Assembly (NCBI GenBank): GCA_030595795.1
Contig: JAUVCH010000005.1
Location: forward strand, 1 to 64,000
DNA length: 64,000 bases
Reading direction: 5' to 3'
Source of the DNA: Gammaproteobacteria bacterium
Lineage (GTDB): Bacteria; Pseudomonadota; Gammaproteobacteria; GCA-001735895
A model generated the notes under the pieces. That model searched no databases. It worked only from the letters and a program-made list of their open reading frames with translations, and was not told the origin of the DNA. Of this stretch, positions 8,080 to 15,489 are shown one piece after another (position 1 is the stretch's first letter; each line of letters opens with the position of its first letter). Made by a program: the position numbers and the translations under genes.

Positions 8080-9138
8080 ATGCCTATCCCTTTTGACAAA
8101 ATACTGGACACGCTCAACAGTACTATTCTGTGCCTGGATACTGACCAGCGGGTTGCGTATATTAATTCTACCGGTGAAATACTATTCGACGCTAGCGCTT
8201 CTTTCTTACTCGGAAAAAGCTTTTCACAGCTACTCAGTGCAGTTGAAACCAGTACGATCAGCAGCAACCTGAAAGATTTTAACCAGCAGCACCAAACGAT
8301 AACTGAGCACGAAGCCCGGCTTACGCTGGCCAATGGCCGTTCAATCTCTGTCGACTACAGTATTTATCCGCTCGAAAACGACAATCAGGAAACCTTTACC
8401 CTGCTAGAAATTCGACCACTGGAACGCCAGGTCGAAATAGCCCGCGACCAGCAAAGTCATCTGCAAAAACAGGCGAGCCAACTATTTGCGCGTGGTGTTG
8501 CCCACGAAATTAAAAATCCACTTGGTGGTATCAGAGGAGCAGCACAGTTACTGGAACAGGAAATTCCACAGTCGAAGCTTAAAGAATATACCGATGTCAT
8601 TATCAGCGAAGTAGATCGACTACAGGTGCTAATCGACAACATGCTAGGGCCAGTTACAACTCCGGTGAAAAAGTGGGTTAATATTCTCGAAATTCTGGAG
8701 CATATCCGCAAACTTCTACAAACCGCAGAGCCCGATAGATTCGTGTTTCGTCGTGATTACGATCCCAGTATCCCTGAGATTCAGGCCGACAGAGGACTAC
8801 TCATACAAGCGCTTCTAAACATTGCATTAAACGCAATACAGGCACTCGAACGTAAAGGCAATATCACTTTTAAAACCAGAATAGGACGCCAGGTAACTAT
8901 TGGAAAGGTCAAACATCCGCTAGTTATTCAAATCGATATAATCGACAACGGTAAAGGAATTTCGTCCGAGATAGCCGAAACCATATTCCTGCCTATGGTC
9001 ACCGACAGAGCCGAAGGAACCGGGCTTGGCTTACCCATTGCACAGGAAATAATATCGCAGCATGGTGGCATCATAAAATGCCAAAGTACGCCATCAGACA
9101 CAACCTTTAGCGTCATACTTCCCCTGGAGCCGGCATGA
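8080..9138 (+). CDS. glnL: NtrB (GlnL) nitrogen sensor histidine kinase
   Basis: A soluble 352-residue kinase with an N-terminal PAS domain (residues about 5-110), a DHp helix with the H-box AHEIKNPLGG and phospho-acceptor His142, an N-box (NIALNAIQAL), G1 DNGKGI and G2 GTGLGLP. This architecture and the lack of membrane segments identify NtrB, which with PII phosphorylates or dephosphorylates NtrC according to glutamine status. Its last four bases overlap the next gene (ATGA at 9135-9138). The ATG at 8080 has no good ribosome site, but it gives the expected N-terminus of the family. Confidence 0.95.
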   Translation: MPIPFDKILDTLNSTILCLDTDQRVAYINSTGEILFDASASFLLGKSFSQLLSAVETSTISSNLKDFNQQHQTITEHEARLTLANGRSISVDYSIYPLENDNQETFTLLEIRPLERQVEIARDQQSHLQKQASQLFARGVAHEIKNPLGGIRGAAQLLEQEIPQSKLKEYTDVIISEVDRLQVLIDNMLGPVTTPVKKWVNILEILEHIRKLLQTAEPDRFVFRRDYDPSIPEIQADRGLLIQALLNIALNAIQALERKGNITFKTRIGRQVTIGKVKHPLVIQIDIIDNGKGISSEIAETIFLPMVTDRAEGTGLGLPIAQEIISQHGGIIKCQSTPSDTTFSVILPLEPA

Positions 9139-9788
9139 ACTCAAACAACACCGACAAATCGGACATCTGGGTGATCGATGACGATCAATCGATACGCTGG
9201 GTTCTCGAGCGATCCCTGTCGAACGCCGGATTTAAGGTCAGTGTTTTCGAAACAGCCTCGTCTGCACTGACACAGTTTAAACGGGCGCAAGAGAGTGATC
9301 GACCGAGGTTAATTTTAACTGACTTCCGCATGCCTGGTATTAACGGTTTCGAGTTATTAAAACAAATTAAAAACCTGGATCCGGCGTTACCCGTCATCAT
9401 AATGACTGCCTACTCCGACCTCGATACAACCGTTCAGGCCTATCAGGAAGGAGCCTTCGAGTACCTGGCAAAACCTTTTGATATCGACGAAGCAATTGCT
9501 CTGGTCACTAAGGCCTGTGAGCAAGCTAAAACTAATTCAGCCAAACAATCCGGCAATGTTTCCGACGCGCCACCTGTACCTTCGGACTGGCGAGAAGCAT
9601 TACAGCAATGGGCTGAGATAGCGCTCGCTAACGGCGATAATGCCATCTTGAAAACTGCAATCAGGGATTTTGAAAAGACCTTAATCGAGTGCGCTTTGGA
9701 AGCGACTAATGGACGCAAGCAGGAAGCGGCTAAATTACTGGGCTGGGGGCGGAATACTTTGACCAGAAAGATAAGGTCGCTGAACTAA
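9135..9788 (+). CDS. NtrC-type response regulator lacking the AAA+ domain
   Basis: Only 217 residues instead of about 470. Residues 8-125 form a complete receiver with acidic pocket D15-D17, phospho-acceptor Asp63 (LTDFRMPG), Thr91 and Lys113 (AKPF). After a short linker (about 126-148) the protein goes straight to the NtrC C-terminal region: a helix beginning at Asp151 (DWREALQQWAEIAL) and the Fis-type helix-turn-helix with EAAKLLGWGRNTLTRKI. The sigma54-contacting ATPase, with Walker A and the GAFTGA loop, is missing. The frame is continuous and there is no room for the lost domain, so this is a clean deletion rather than a frameshift. It cannot remodel sigma54 polymerase; it could still bind NtrC boxes and act at sigma70 promoters. 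It is translationally coupled to ntrB. Confidence 0.9.
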   Translation: MNSNNTDKSDIWVIDDDQSIRWVLERSLSNAGFKVSVFETASSALTQFKRAQESDRPRLILTDFRMPGINGFELLKQIKNLDPALPVIIMTAYSDLDTTVQAYQEGAFEYLAKPFDIDEAIALVTKACEQAKTNSAKQSGNVSDAPPVPSDWREALQQWAEIALANGDNAILKTAIRDFEKTLIECALEATNGRKQEAAKLLGWGRNTLTRKIRSLN

Positions 9789-9791
9789 AAA

Positions 9792-9826
9792 GCTCCCGAG
9801 CCAGATGGCTCCGAGAGCATTTGATT
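9792..9826. terminator. Hairpin between convergent ntrC and 9827-10522
   Basis: GAGCC (9798-9802) pairs with GGCTC (9807-9811) around an AGAT loop, extended by GCTC/GAGC (9792-9795 with 9815-9818) across a small internal loop. A T-rich tail follows on the plus strand. The position between two convergent stop codons fits a terminator for both. Confidence 0.5.
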
Positions 9827-10522
9827 TTATCGAGTTAAAATGACTTCGAGAGTTTGCGAGGGCGCATTGCAGGTTATTCCGATACCACCCCAGTTCGGGT
9901 TACCTATCCCTGGTCTTACCGTCGCATCAGCACTGCAACTGTTTACTCTCTCAACTGAGCCGACGTTTAATTCAACACTATTACCAACAATACCCACCAA
10001 AGTACCCACATTCCATATTTTATCCTGGCATGTAAACGATCTAATTGAACCCGGAACAGAAACATGTTCATTCAATTCATTAGCGATTAGGGTTGCTGCA
10101 GCCGAGTCAGCGCATTTTACACTACCATTAAACGAATTTTTAATCTCGATAGAAGAAAACGAACCAGTCGCGTCTTTACGAAATTGAATCCAGGCCTGGA
10201 CTAAGGGGTCGTCGTCAGGTGTCTGACCGCCAATAAAAAGGCCAGAATAGACTACAGTGCCGGTAGTCGGAGGATCAGATAACTCAAGCGCAATGATACG
10301 ATCTTCCAGATCATCTATCCGCTGGTTCGTAGTCACGACAGCCTGATTTACAGCCTCTAATTCTTCTTTGGTGGCAAATGGCGAGCCATAATACTTATGA
10401 GGCTTTATCTTGTGGATTTTTTCCGACTGATTCTTATCTTTGCCCTTGTCATCCGCTAAAACCCCTGCTTGAGGTGAGAGGAGAAACATCACGGCTATTA
10501 TAGTTAGAATATTGTTTTTCAT
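9827..10522 (-). CDS. Secreted protein with coiled coil, unknown function
   Basis: A 231-residue protein that I do not recognise. It has a Sec signal peptide (residues 1-24, ending VLADD), a basic linker, then a predicted coiled coil (about residues 50-82, KEELEAVNQAVVTTNQRIDD). A C-terminal domain of about 140 residues contains four cysteines (in VKCADS, FTCQDK, NSCSAD, ITCNAP), enough for two disulfides in the periplasm or outside. The short coiled coil followed by a compact Cys-containing domain resembles trimeric fibre-tip arrangements, but this is only a shape argument. It stands alone, between ntrC (convergent) and an ABC ATPase gene. A palindromic site lies upstream at 10583-10598. Confidence 0.7.
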   Translation of the reverse strand: MKNNILTIIAVMFLLSPQAGVLADDKGKDKNQSEKIHKIKPHKYYGSPFATKEELEAVNQAVVTTNQRIDDLEDRIIALELSDPPTTGTVVYSGLFIGGQTPDDDPLVQAWIQFRKDATGSFSSIEIKNSFNGSVKCADSAAATLIANELNEHVSVPGSIRSFTCQDKIWNVGTLVGIVGNSVELNVGSVERVNSCSADATVRPGIGNPNWGGIGITCNAPSQTLEVILTR

Positions 10523-10582
10523 AGTCTACACATTTCGAGAATAATTAAGCCTTTAAAAGTAGCAGATTTTCTCAATAAATAT

Positions 10583-10598
10583 TGTGGGTCAATTCACA
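10583..10598 (-). promoter_or_regulatory. CRP/Vfr-like palindrome upstream of the secreted protein gene
   Basis: Read on the minus strand, the sequence is TGTGA-ATTGAC-CCACA, which differs at one position from the CRP core TGTGA-N6-TCACA. It lies about 60 bases before the start codon at 10522. A possible promoter (TTGATT, 16 bases, TATTTA) overlaps it. Confidence 0.35.
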
Positions 10599-10668
10599 AT
10601 CAAGTCGTTAAGGCTCTTAACTAATCCCAAACTATTTATTAGATTGTCTTGTGAAATAATCAACAAAA

Positions 10669-11394
10669 TCAGGTGTTTGGAGAAATACATCGCATATACG
10701 CCTTCTCCAATGTTTGTGCCTCAAACGTATTCATACACTCCGTCGGCGTGCCTATAAACCTCATTTCACCGCCGTGCAAAATACCAAACTGATCACAAAT
10801 TTCCTCGGCGTCGGCCAGCATGTGAGTGCTGTATAGCATGGTGCGGCCTTTTTGTTTTTCTTCGAGCAGTAAATTTTTAAAATGATAGCGTGCGCTGGGA
10901 TCGAGACCGGAAAGCGGTTCATCTAGAATCAGAAGTTCCCGGTCGAGAATAAAGCAGCTTATCAAGCCAAGTTTTTGTACCATGCCTTTGGAATAGCTGC
11001 CAACTTTTGATTTTAGCCGGTCGGGTGGAAAGTCGAGTTTTTCGGCAAGCTCAGCGGCAGTATTCTTACTCAGCGGAGTCTTATAAATCGATGTTACAAA
11101 GTTCAGATATTGCCAGCCAGTAACAGTTTTTTTAACGTCAAACTTTTCCGGCAAATAGGCAAGCCGATCACGGCAGCCAGTGATTTGATTTTGACGGCCT
11201 AAAATTTTAATTTCACTGCCATTCACCGGTCGTATTAAGTCGAGAATTAACTTGATTAATGTTGACTTGCCAGCACCATTGACACCGGCGATGGCAAAAT
11301 AACTATTAAATGGAATTTCAATATTCAACGCTTTCAGAATATCGACGCCAGATATCGAATAAGAAAGATTGGAGACCGATAGTGAATTTTGCAT
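10669..11394 (-). CDS. ABC transporter ATP-binding protein
   Basis: A 241-residue single nucleotide-binding domain. Walker A is GVNGAGKST (residues 37-45), the Q-loop is in LAYLPEKF, the signature is degenerate (SYSKGMVQKL instead of LSGGQ), Walker B is LLILDEPLSGLDP and the H-loop is YSTHM. These features are typical of ABC-2 type exporters of the CcmA/NatA class. The matching permease is 1.6 kb upstream at 13009-13788. A pilin gene and a perfect hairpin (11401-11426) lie between, so the ATPase may be transcribed mainly by readthrough. The substrate is unknown. Membrane energiser in the cytoplasm. Confidence 0.88.
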   Translation of the reverse strand: MQNSLSVSNLSYSISGVDILKALNIEIPFNSYFAIAGVNGAGKSTLIKLILDLIRPVNGSEIKILGRQNQITGCRDRLAYLPEKFDVKKTVTGWQYLNFVTSIYKTPLSKNTAAELAEKLDFPPDRLKSKVGSYSKGMVQKLGLISCFILDRELLILDEPLSGLDPSARYHFKNLLLEEKQKGRTMLYSTHMLADAEEICDQFGILHGGEMRFIGTPTECMNTFEAQTLEKAYMRCISPNT

Positions 11395-11400
11395 GATTAG

Positions 11401-11426
11401 AAAAGGCCCGCAAATACGGGCCTTTT
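11401..11426. terminator. Strong hairpin between pilin and ABC ATPase genes
   Basis: AAAAGGCCCG (11401-11410) and CGGGCCTTTT (11417-11426) form a perfect ten base-pair stem with a six-base loop, ending in T residues on both strands. It begins about 20 bases after the pilin stop codon and ends just before the ATPase start. It would terminate or attenuate transcription leaving the pilin gene. Confidence 0.85.
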
Positions 11427-11445
11427 CATAAGTTACAAGAAATAA

Positions 11446-12150
11446 TTACAAACGGAAGGCTACATTGTACCTTTGTGCCTCTGAATAAACGGTAGTCCCT
11501 GCCAGCGGGTGTGCAGCTACAAAATCCATGCTACCAGCAGCCAGGTTTGATTGCATACGACCTGATATTGGGCTGCCGTCATCGAGTCTCGCTTCCAGAA
11601 TTCTCGCAACAGCACCTTCGAGCTGGCCAAAAATAGTCGAATGACCCGCTATTAGCAAAGATCCATTTTGAATACCGATCAATCCACCATAGGCATTTGA
11701 AGGGCGCGCAGTTCCCGTCCCAGCACCCCCAGGAATCAGTCCGGCAGCTCGCAAATGTCCAAAATACTTGGAGGTTTCGGCAGAGGCCGCGACCATTGTG
11801 TCATTAGCATCCGTAGAGTCCCAGTCTGTGCCAACACCAATGACACCATCTCCACCGCCATCAGCTTCACCGGCAAGCACTGTAAATCCAGCACCACCCA
11901 AAGCAACAGTGGTGGTATAAAAATCGAACCTTCCGGTGGCGGCACTATCATCACCCGGTAGCTGTAAATACCGATCCTGATAAGAGAACGTTGCCGCGGC
12001 CAGGCCTGCGTTATCAGATTCGATACGCTTTAACTTGGCATTGGTAATCATTTCCTGGCCTTTTAGTACGCCGCCGATCAATAGACCCACAATAACCAGC
12101 ACTATTGCGATTTCTACTAGAGTGAAACCTTTTTGTTTTACGTTCATCAT
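11446..12150 (-). CDS. Type IV pilin-like protein, candidate main subunit of the third filament system
   Basis: The likely product has 234 residues: leader MMNVKQKG, cleavage before Phe9, FTLVE with Glu5, and the helix IAIVLVIVGLLIGGVLKGQEM. Start at 12150 is chosen because GGGAG lies eight bases upstream; longer in-frame starts would put non-leader sequence in front. The globular part carries SYQDRYLQLPGDDSAA (about residues 49-64), a motif common to a family of proteobacterial pilin-like proteins of unknown role, then a Gly/Ala/Asp-rich region. It sits alone between a near-consensus sigma54 promoter (12212-12227) and a strong hairpin (11401-11426), an arrangement expected for a strongly and separately expressed subunit. 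Its surroundings encode an ABC transporter, but its most likely partners are the filament genes at 15490-29309. Confidence 0.8.
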   Translation of the reverse strand: MMNVKQKGFTLVEIAIVLVIVGLLIGGVLKGQEMITNAKLKRIESDNAGLAAATFSYQDRYLQLPGDDSAATGRFDFYTTTVALGGAGFTVLAGEADGGGDGVIGVGTDWDSTDANDTMVAASAETSKYFGHLRAAGLIPGGAGTGTARPSNAYGGLIGIQNGSLLIAGHSTIFGQLEGAVARILEARLDDGSPISGRMQSNLAAGSMDFVAAHPLAGTTVYSEAQRYNVAFRL

Positions 12151-12211
12151 TTTCTTGCTCCCGTCAATTAGTGACAGTTTAGTGTTTAAGTTTTCCCTTG
12201 AGTAACACTTA

Positions 12212-12227
12212 AGCATATAGCGTGCCA
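12212..12227 (-). promoter_or_regulatory. Sigma54 promoter of the pilin gene
   Basis: On the minus strand the sequence TGGCACGCTATATGCT matches the sigma54 consensus TGGCACG-N4-TTGCW at 11 of 12 defined positions, with exact GG to GC spacing. Transcription would start near 12201, giving a leader of about 50 bases before the pilin ATG at 12150. It lies in the gap between 12263 (upstream stop) and the pilin. Confidence 0.8.
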
Positions 12228-12262
12228 TTTATCTAAAACCCTTTCATATTGCGGTTTTTAGT

Positions 12263-13012
12263 TCACTGAACAGATTCGAAAGATTGGCTCTGTTGAATTT
12301 CAGACAGATTTTGTTGGAATGACAACAATTTCTCCCGCAAGAACCGTTTCTCGTCCGGATCATTAACAGCATCGCTCTTTAACAATGCATCTATGATAAC
12401 CAATGCCGATTCAAATTCATTTAAATCACCCAATAATAGAAAATGCATGTCGCGCGCCCAACGCGGCATTACAATCGATTGCGGTAGATCGGCCAATCTT
12501 TGCGCCATTTGTAACGCCAGCTCCAAATCGTCCAACTTGTGTTTAGCGATTACTGTAGCTTCAGCCTGATGCCGCCAATGCAATTGAGGATCGGCCATGA
12601 AAGCCTGGTCGATATAGTTAAGTATGAGTCTTAACCGTTGCTTGTCCTTTGTTTGGCTATAAACCCGTGAGGCCAGCATCATAGGATATTCGGATTGAAT
12701 ATTGAGCCCGTGTATCTCATCGAGCCAATTGATCAACAAACGATAGTCGATGTTCCTATAACGAATATGTCGGCCCGCCTGATTGTCATGCAGTTGAAGT
12801 CGAATTGCCAGCAGGTAACTGAACAACTGTTCCGAGCCCATCGCTAATCCCCGGTAAATAGTTGAGTCAAATGGCTTTGCCAATGGGCGGTAACGCTCTG
12901 ACTGATTCGATACCGAGTAGTCGTGACTAATAAGCTGCATAGCGAAAAACAGAATAAACCCAGCGAGTAAAGGCCAGGGAATATCTAATATCGGCCTTTC
13001 GCCCCGCCTCAA
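12263..13012 (-). CDS. Membrane-anchored protein of unknown function in the ABC operon
   Basis: I do not recognise this 249-residue protein. It has one N-terminal membrane segment (about residues 12-28, WPLLAGFILFFAMQLIS) followed by a largely helical domain of about 220 residues. Pairs of helices such as LLINWLDEIHGLN, LNYIDQAFMADPQL and LALQMAQRLADLP suggest degenerate TPR-like packing, possibly periplasmic. Its start overlaps the permease stop by four bases, so it is translationally coupled to the ABC permease and probably works with it. The third filament locus next door also uses helical-repeat proteins, but no direct link is visible. Confidence 0.7.
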   Translation of the reverse strand: MRRGERPILDIPWPLLAGFILFFAMQLISHDYSVSNQSERYRPLAKPFDSTIYRGLAMGSEQLFSYLLAIRLQLHDNQAGRHIRYRNIDYRLLINWLDEIHGLNIQSEYPMMLASRVYSQTKDKQRLRLILNYIDQAFMADPQLHWRHQAEATVIAKHKLDDLELALQMAQRLADLPQSIVMPRWARDMHFLLLGDLNEFESALVIIDALLKSDAVNDPDEKRFLREKLLSFQQNLSEIQQSQSFESVQ

Positions 13013-13788
13013 AGATTAAACTCCTTACGGTAAAAATCGATCATACAAGCCCCTAACAGGAACAATGCGTACGGGGTCGCAGCCATCACCTGATCCGACA
13101 GGGTCGCAACCAGATTCATCGATTCAAAGAAAACATCATTTTGTGCAAACGTGTCGAGTCGAGGGATCACATACAAAATGCCTTTAAAAATCATTTCCGC
13201 GACTCGACTGGCGATGCTTCCGTCTGATAAACGCACCGATTCGGTTAGCATTTGAGTAATCAACCCGGACAGCTTAGCTAATATATATATGGCGAGCGAA
13301 AAAAATACTGCCAGGGGGATTTTTTCCAGACTAAGTATTGCTAGCAGACCGACTAACCCTAGTAGCATCATCTCCAACCAAAGCGCTACGGACCAGTAAA
13401 GTGCTATTTCGAATGACGTACTCAAAGACATGATAAGAAAAACTGGCAGGCATAGAATACCCGCGAGAGCCACTATAATGAATAATTGAGCAATTATATA
13501 TTGCCAGCGTGAGACCGGCATAGTAAGCAACCGGTCAAATTGGCGTGACTGAAAATCTTCTGCCACGTTAGTAGTTACCAGTAATAATATTAGAATAACC
13601 AGACTATAGCGCAAAAAATCCGCTAACAGGGCTGCTCCAACTTTCGCACTATTAATAATAGCCAGCTCAGTCATAAAACCGCTGATCAGCGCTCCAATAC
13701 CTATCAGAATCACAACCAATATGAATAATCGCCGGTTCAGAATGCCCAGCAATAAATAACGAAAAAGTGATATAGTTTGCGAGCCCAT
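13009..13788 (-). CDS. ABC-2 type transporter permease
   Basis: A 259-residue integral membrane protein with about six hydrophobic segments (for example LFILVVILIGIGALISGF near residues 22-39 and YSLVILILLLVTTNV near 62-76). The motif VAEDFQSRQFDRLLTMPVSR, followed by a transmembrane stretch, is typical of ABC-2 exporters of the NatB/CcmB type, where the amphipathic loop contacts the ATPase. The likely ATPase is at 10669-11394. The coupled gene 12263-13012 may be an accessory subunit. It diverges from the histidine kinase gene with only 17 bases between start codons. Substrate unknown. Confidence 0.82.
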   Translation of the reverse strand: MGSQTISLFRYLLLGILNRRLFILVVILIGIGALISGFMTELAIINSAKVGAALLADFLRYSLVILILLLVTTNVAEDFQSRQFDRLLTMPVSRWQYIIAQLFIIVALAGILCLPVFLIMSLSTSFEIALYWSVALWLEMMLLGLVGLLAILSLEKIPLAVFFSLAIYILAKLSGLITQMLTESVRLSDGSIASRVAEMIFKGILYVIPRLDTFAQNDVFFESMNLVATLSDQVMAATPYALFLLGACMIDFYRKEFNL

Positions 13789-13805
13789 TCAGATTTCACA
13801 GCACC

Positions 13806-15488
13806 TTGATTAACGTAAAAGCTATATTACAGTTCAGACAACAGATACTGGCATTAATGTTGTTAGTATACCATGTCTTAATCTGGTCCTCGTCAGACAC
13901 CCAAATCCAGTTAGCCCTGTCCTTTATATTGTATGGCATGTTTCTGTTGTGGCAACCCCTGTGGGAGAAAGATGTCAGGATAACCGGCCTGCCCGTGGCT
14001 ATCTTCATCGCCCTGTTCTTCCTGGTCGTTACTTTTTATGCGCCCAATGAATCGCTAGTATTTTTCGGGTTATTATTGAACGGTCTTTTCGGTAGTCGAC
14101 TATTAACCCAGTCTGGTGTGCGAGCTTACGATCTGTTGGCATTGATCATCGTCACATTAGAGATGGCGGTGGGTCTTATTCCCGAGGCATTTGTACAAAT
14201 TAATTTACCAAATCAATTTTCGGGTTATATGCAAACAGTCATCCTTATCCCTATATTGCTTTTGTTTTTCACACCTAACCCGAATCAAAGCAAGGCACCC
14301 CGAAGCCAGATCGATCTCATGCACGGCTTACTCACTTCAACTCTGATTTTTATCGTGTTGCTGGGGGGCATCGTAATCAACTTACTCTATCAGGTTAATT
14401 ATCTCGATGGGTTATTGTTAACTGTATTTATAGTTTCCACACTGACCATCGGCATTAGCTGGTTCTGGAATCCGGGTATCGGCTTTTCGGGCATAGGGGT
14501 ACTGCTAAATCGTTACACAATGACAATAGGCGGCCCGTTCGAAACCTGGATTAGCACGCTAACTGCCTTGATAGAGGAACGCTATTTGACACCAAGAGAA
14601 TTTCTTCGCGCGGCTTGCGAACATTTGGTCGAAAATGACTGGCTAAATGGAATTGAATGGAATTTTGAGGGCCAAAAAATAATTGCGGGAGAGATGTCCA
14701 GCTACGAATACGAATACAAGTTGACCCATAGAGTCAGAGCAACTCTTTACTATAAATCAATCCCGGGAAGCGCCCTGGAGCAACATACGTCATTACTGGT
14801 TCGCATGGCTTATCAGTTTTATCTGGCCAAACTCAACCAGGAAAAAGTTCGGGCGCAGGAACATTTTGCGACGATTCATCACACCGGTGCCAGGTTAACG
14901 CACGATATAAAAAATATATTACAGTCGATAAAAACCTCACTGGCAATACTGAACAGCAGCCCCGAATCAGAAGTACCCCAGAACCTGTTGCAATCCAATT
15001 TGACGCAAATTAGCACCCGCCTGGAAACCACGCTCAATAAGTTAAAAGCACCAGACTTCGATACAAAATTCAAACTGGTTAGATGTCTCGAGTGGATGGA
15101 TCAACTAGAGCCCCAATATCAAGCTAACCCGCTTATCGTTTTTAGCCGGGATATCGAGATTAACCGCTCTATCCCTGTCGACCTGTTTGACAGCGTCATA
15201 GACAACTTGATTAGTAATGCGCTTAAGAAAACAACCGTGCGCAAAATCGATGTACGATTACATTCGAGCACCGGCATAATTTTATTATCGGTATGTGACG
15301 ATGGTGAAGCCGTTACCCAGAACATCGAATCCGAGCTATTTACCCAACCCCTCTCTTCCGGGAGCGGTATGGGTGTCGGGCTTTACCAGTCATCGATTAT
15401 GGCGCAGGCGTTTAACTTTCAACTTGAGCTCAGCCAGAACGAACCTGGCAAAGTGTGTTTTAACCTGTTCCAGCATCAGGAAGAGTGA
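13806..15488 (+). CDS. Membrane histidine kinase (PrsK-like) flanking the third filament locus
   Basis: 560 residues from a TTG start at 13806; an ATG at 13857 is a possible alternative. The N-terminal 225 residues hold about seven membrane segments. Residues about 240-350 form a GAF-like region. The phospho-acceptor is His366 in LTHDIKNILQS, an HDxKN box like that of the PrsK kinases of exosortase/PEP-CTERM systems. The ATPase part has an N-box (DNLISNALKK) and G2 (GSGMGVGL), but its G1 is weak (DDGEAV instead of DxGxG). Its stop codon is two bases from the convergent pilin operon. The likely partner is the AAA+ response regulator at 29318-30697, at the other end of that operon. The signal sensed is unknown. 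Confidence 0.78.
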   Translation: MINVKAILQFRQQILALMLLVYHVLIWSSSDTQIQLALSFILYGMFLLWQPLWEKDVRITGLPVAIFIALFFLVVTFYAPNESLVFFGLLLNGLFGSRLLTQSGVRAYDLLALIIVTLEMAVGLIPEAFVQINLPNQFSGYMQTVILIPILLLFFTPNPNQSKAPRSQIDLMHGLLTSTLIFIVLLGGIVINLLYQVNYLDGLLLTVFIVSTLTIGISWFWNPGIGFSGIGVLLNRYTMTIGGPFETWISTLTALIEERYLTPREFLRAACEHLVENDWLNGIEWNFEGQKIIAGEMSSYEYEYKLTHRVRATLYYKSIPGSALEQHTSLLVRMAYQFYLAKLNQEKVRAQEHFATIHHTGARLTHDIKNILQSIKTSLAILNSSPESEVPQNLLQSNLTQISTRLETTLNKLKAPDFDTKFKLVRCLEWMDQLEPQYQANPLIVFSRDIEINRSIPVDLFDSVIDNLISNALKKTTVRKIDVRLHSSTGIILLSVCDDGEAVTQNIESELFTQPLSSGSGMGVGLYQSSIMAQAFNFQLELSQNEPGKVCFNLFQHQEE

Positions 15489-15489
15489 A

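Noticed and set aside
9827-13788. Mobile element or phage origin of the accessory block
   Set aside because: No integrase, transposase, tRNA end or flanking direct repeat is visible and base composition is not obviously different, so transfer cannot be claimed.
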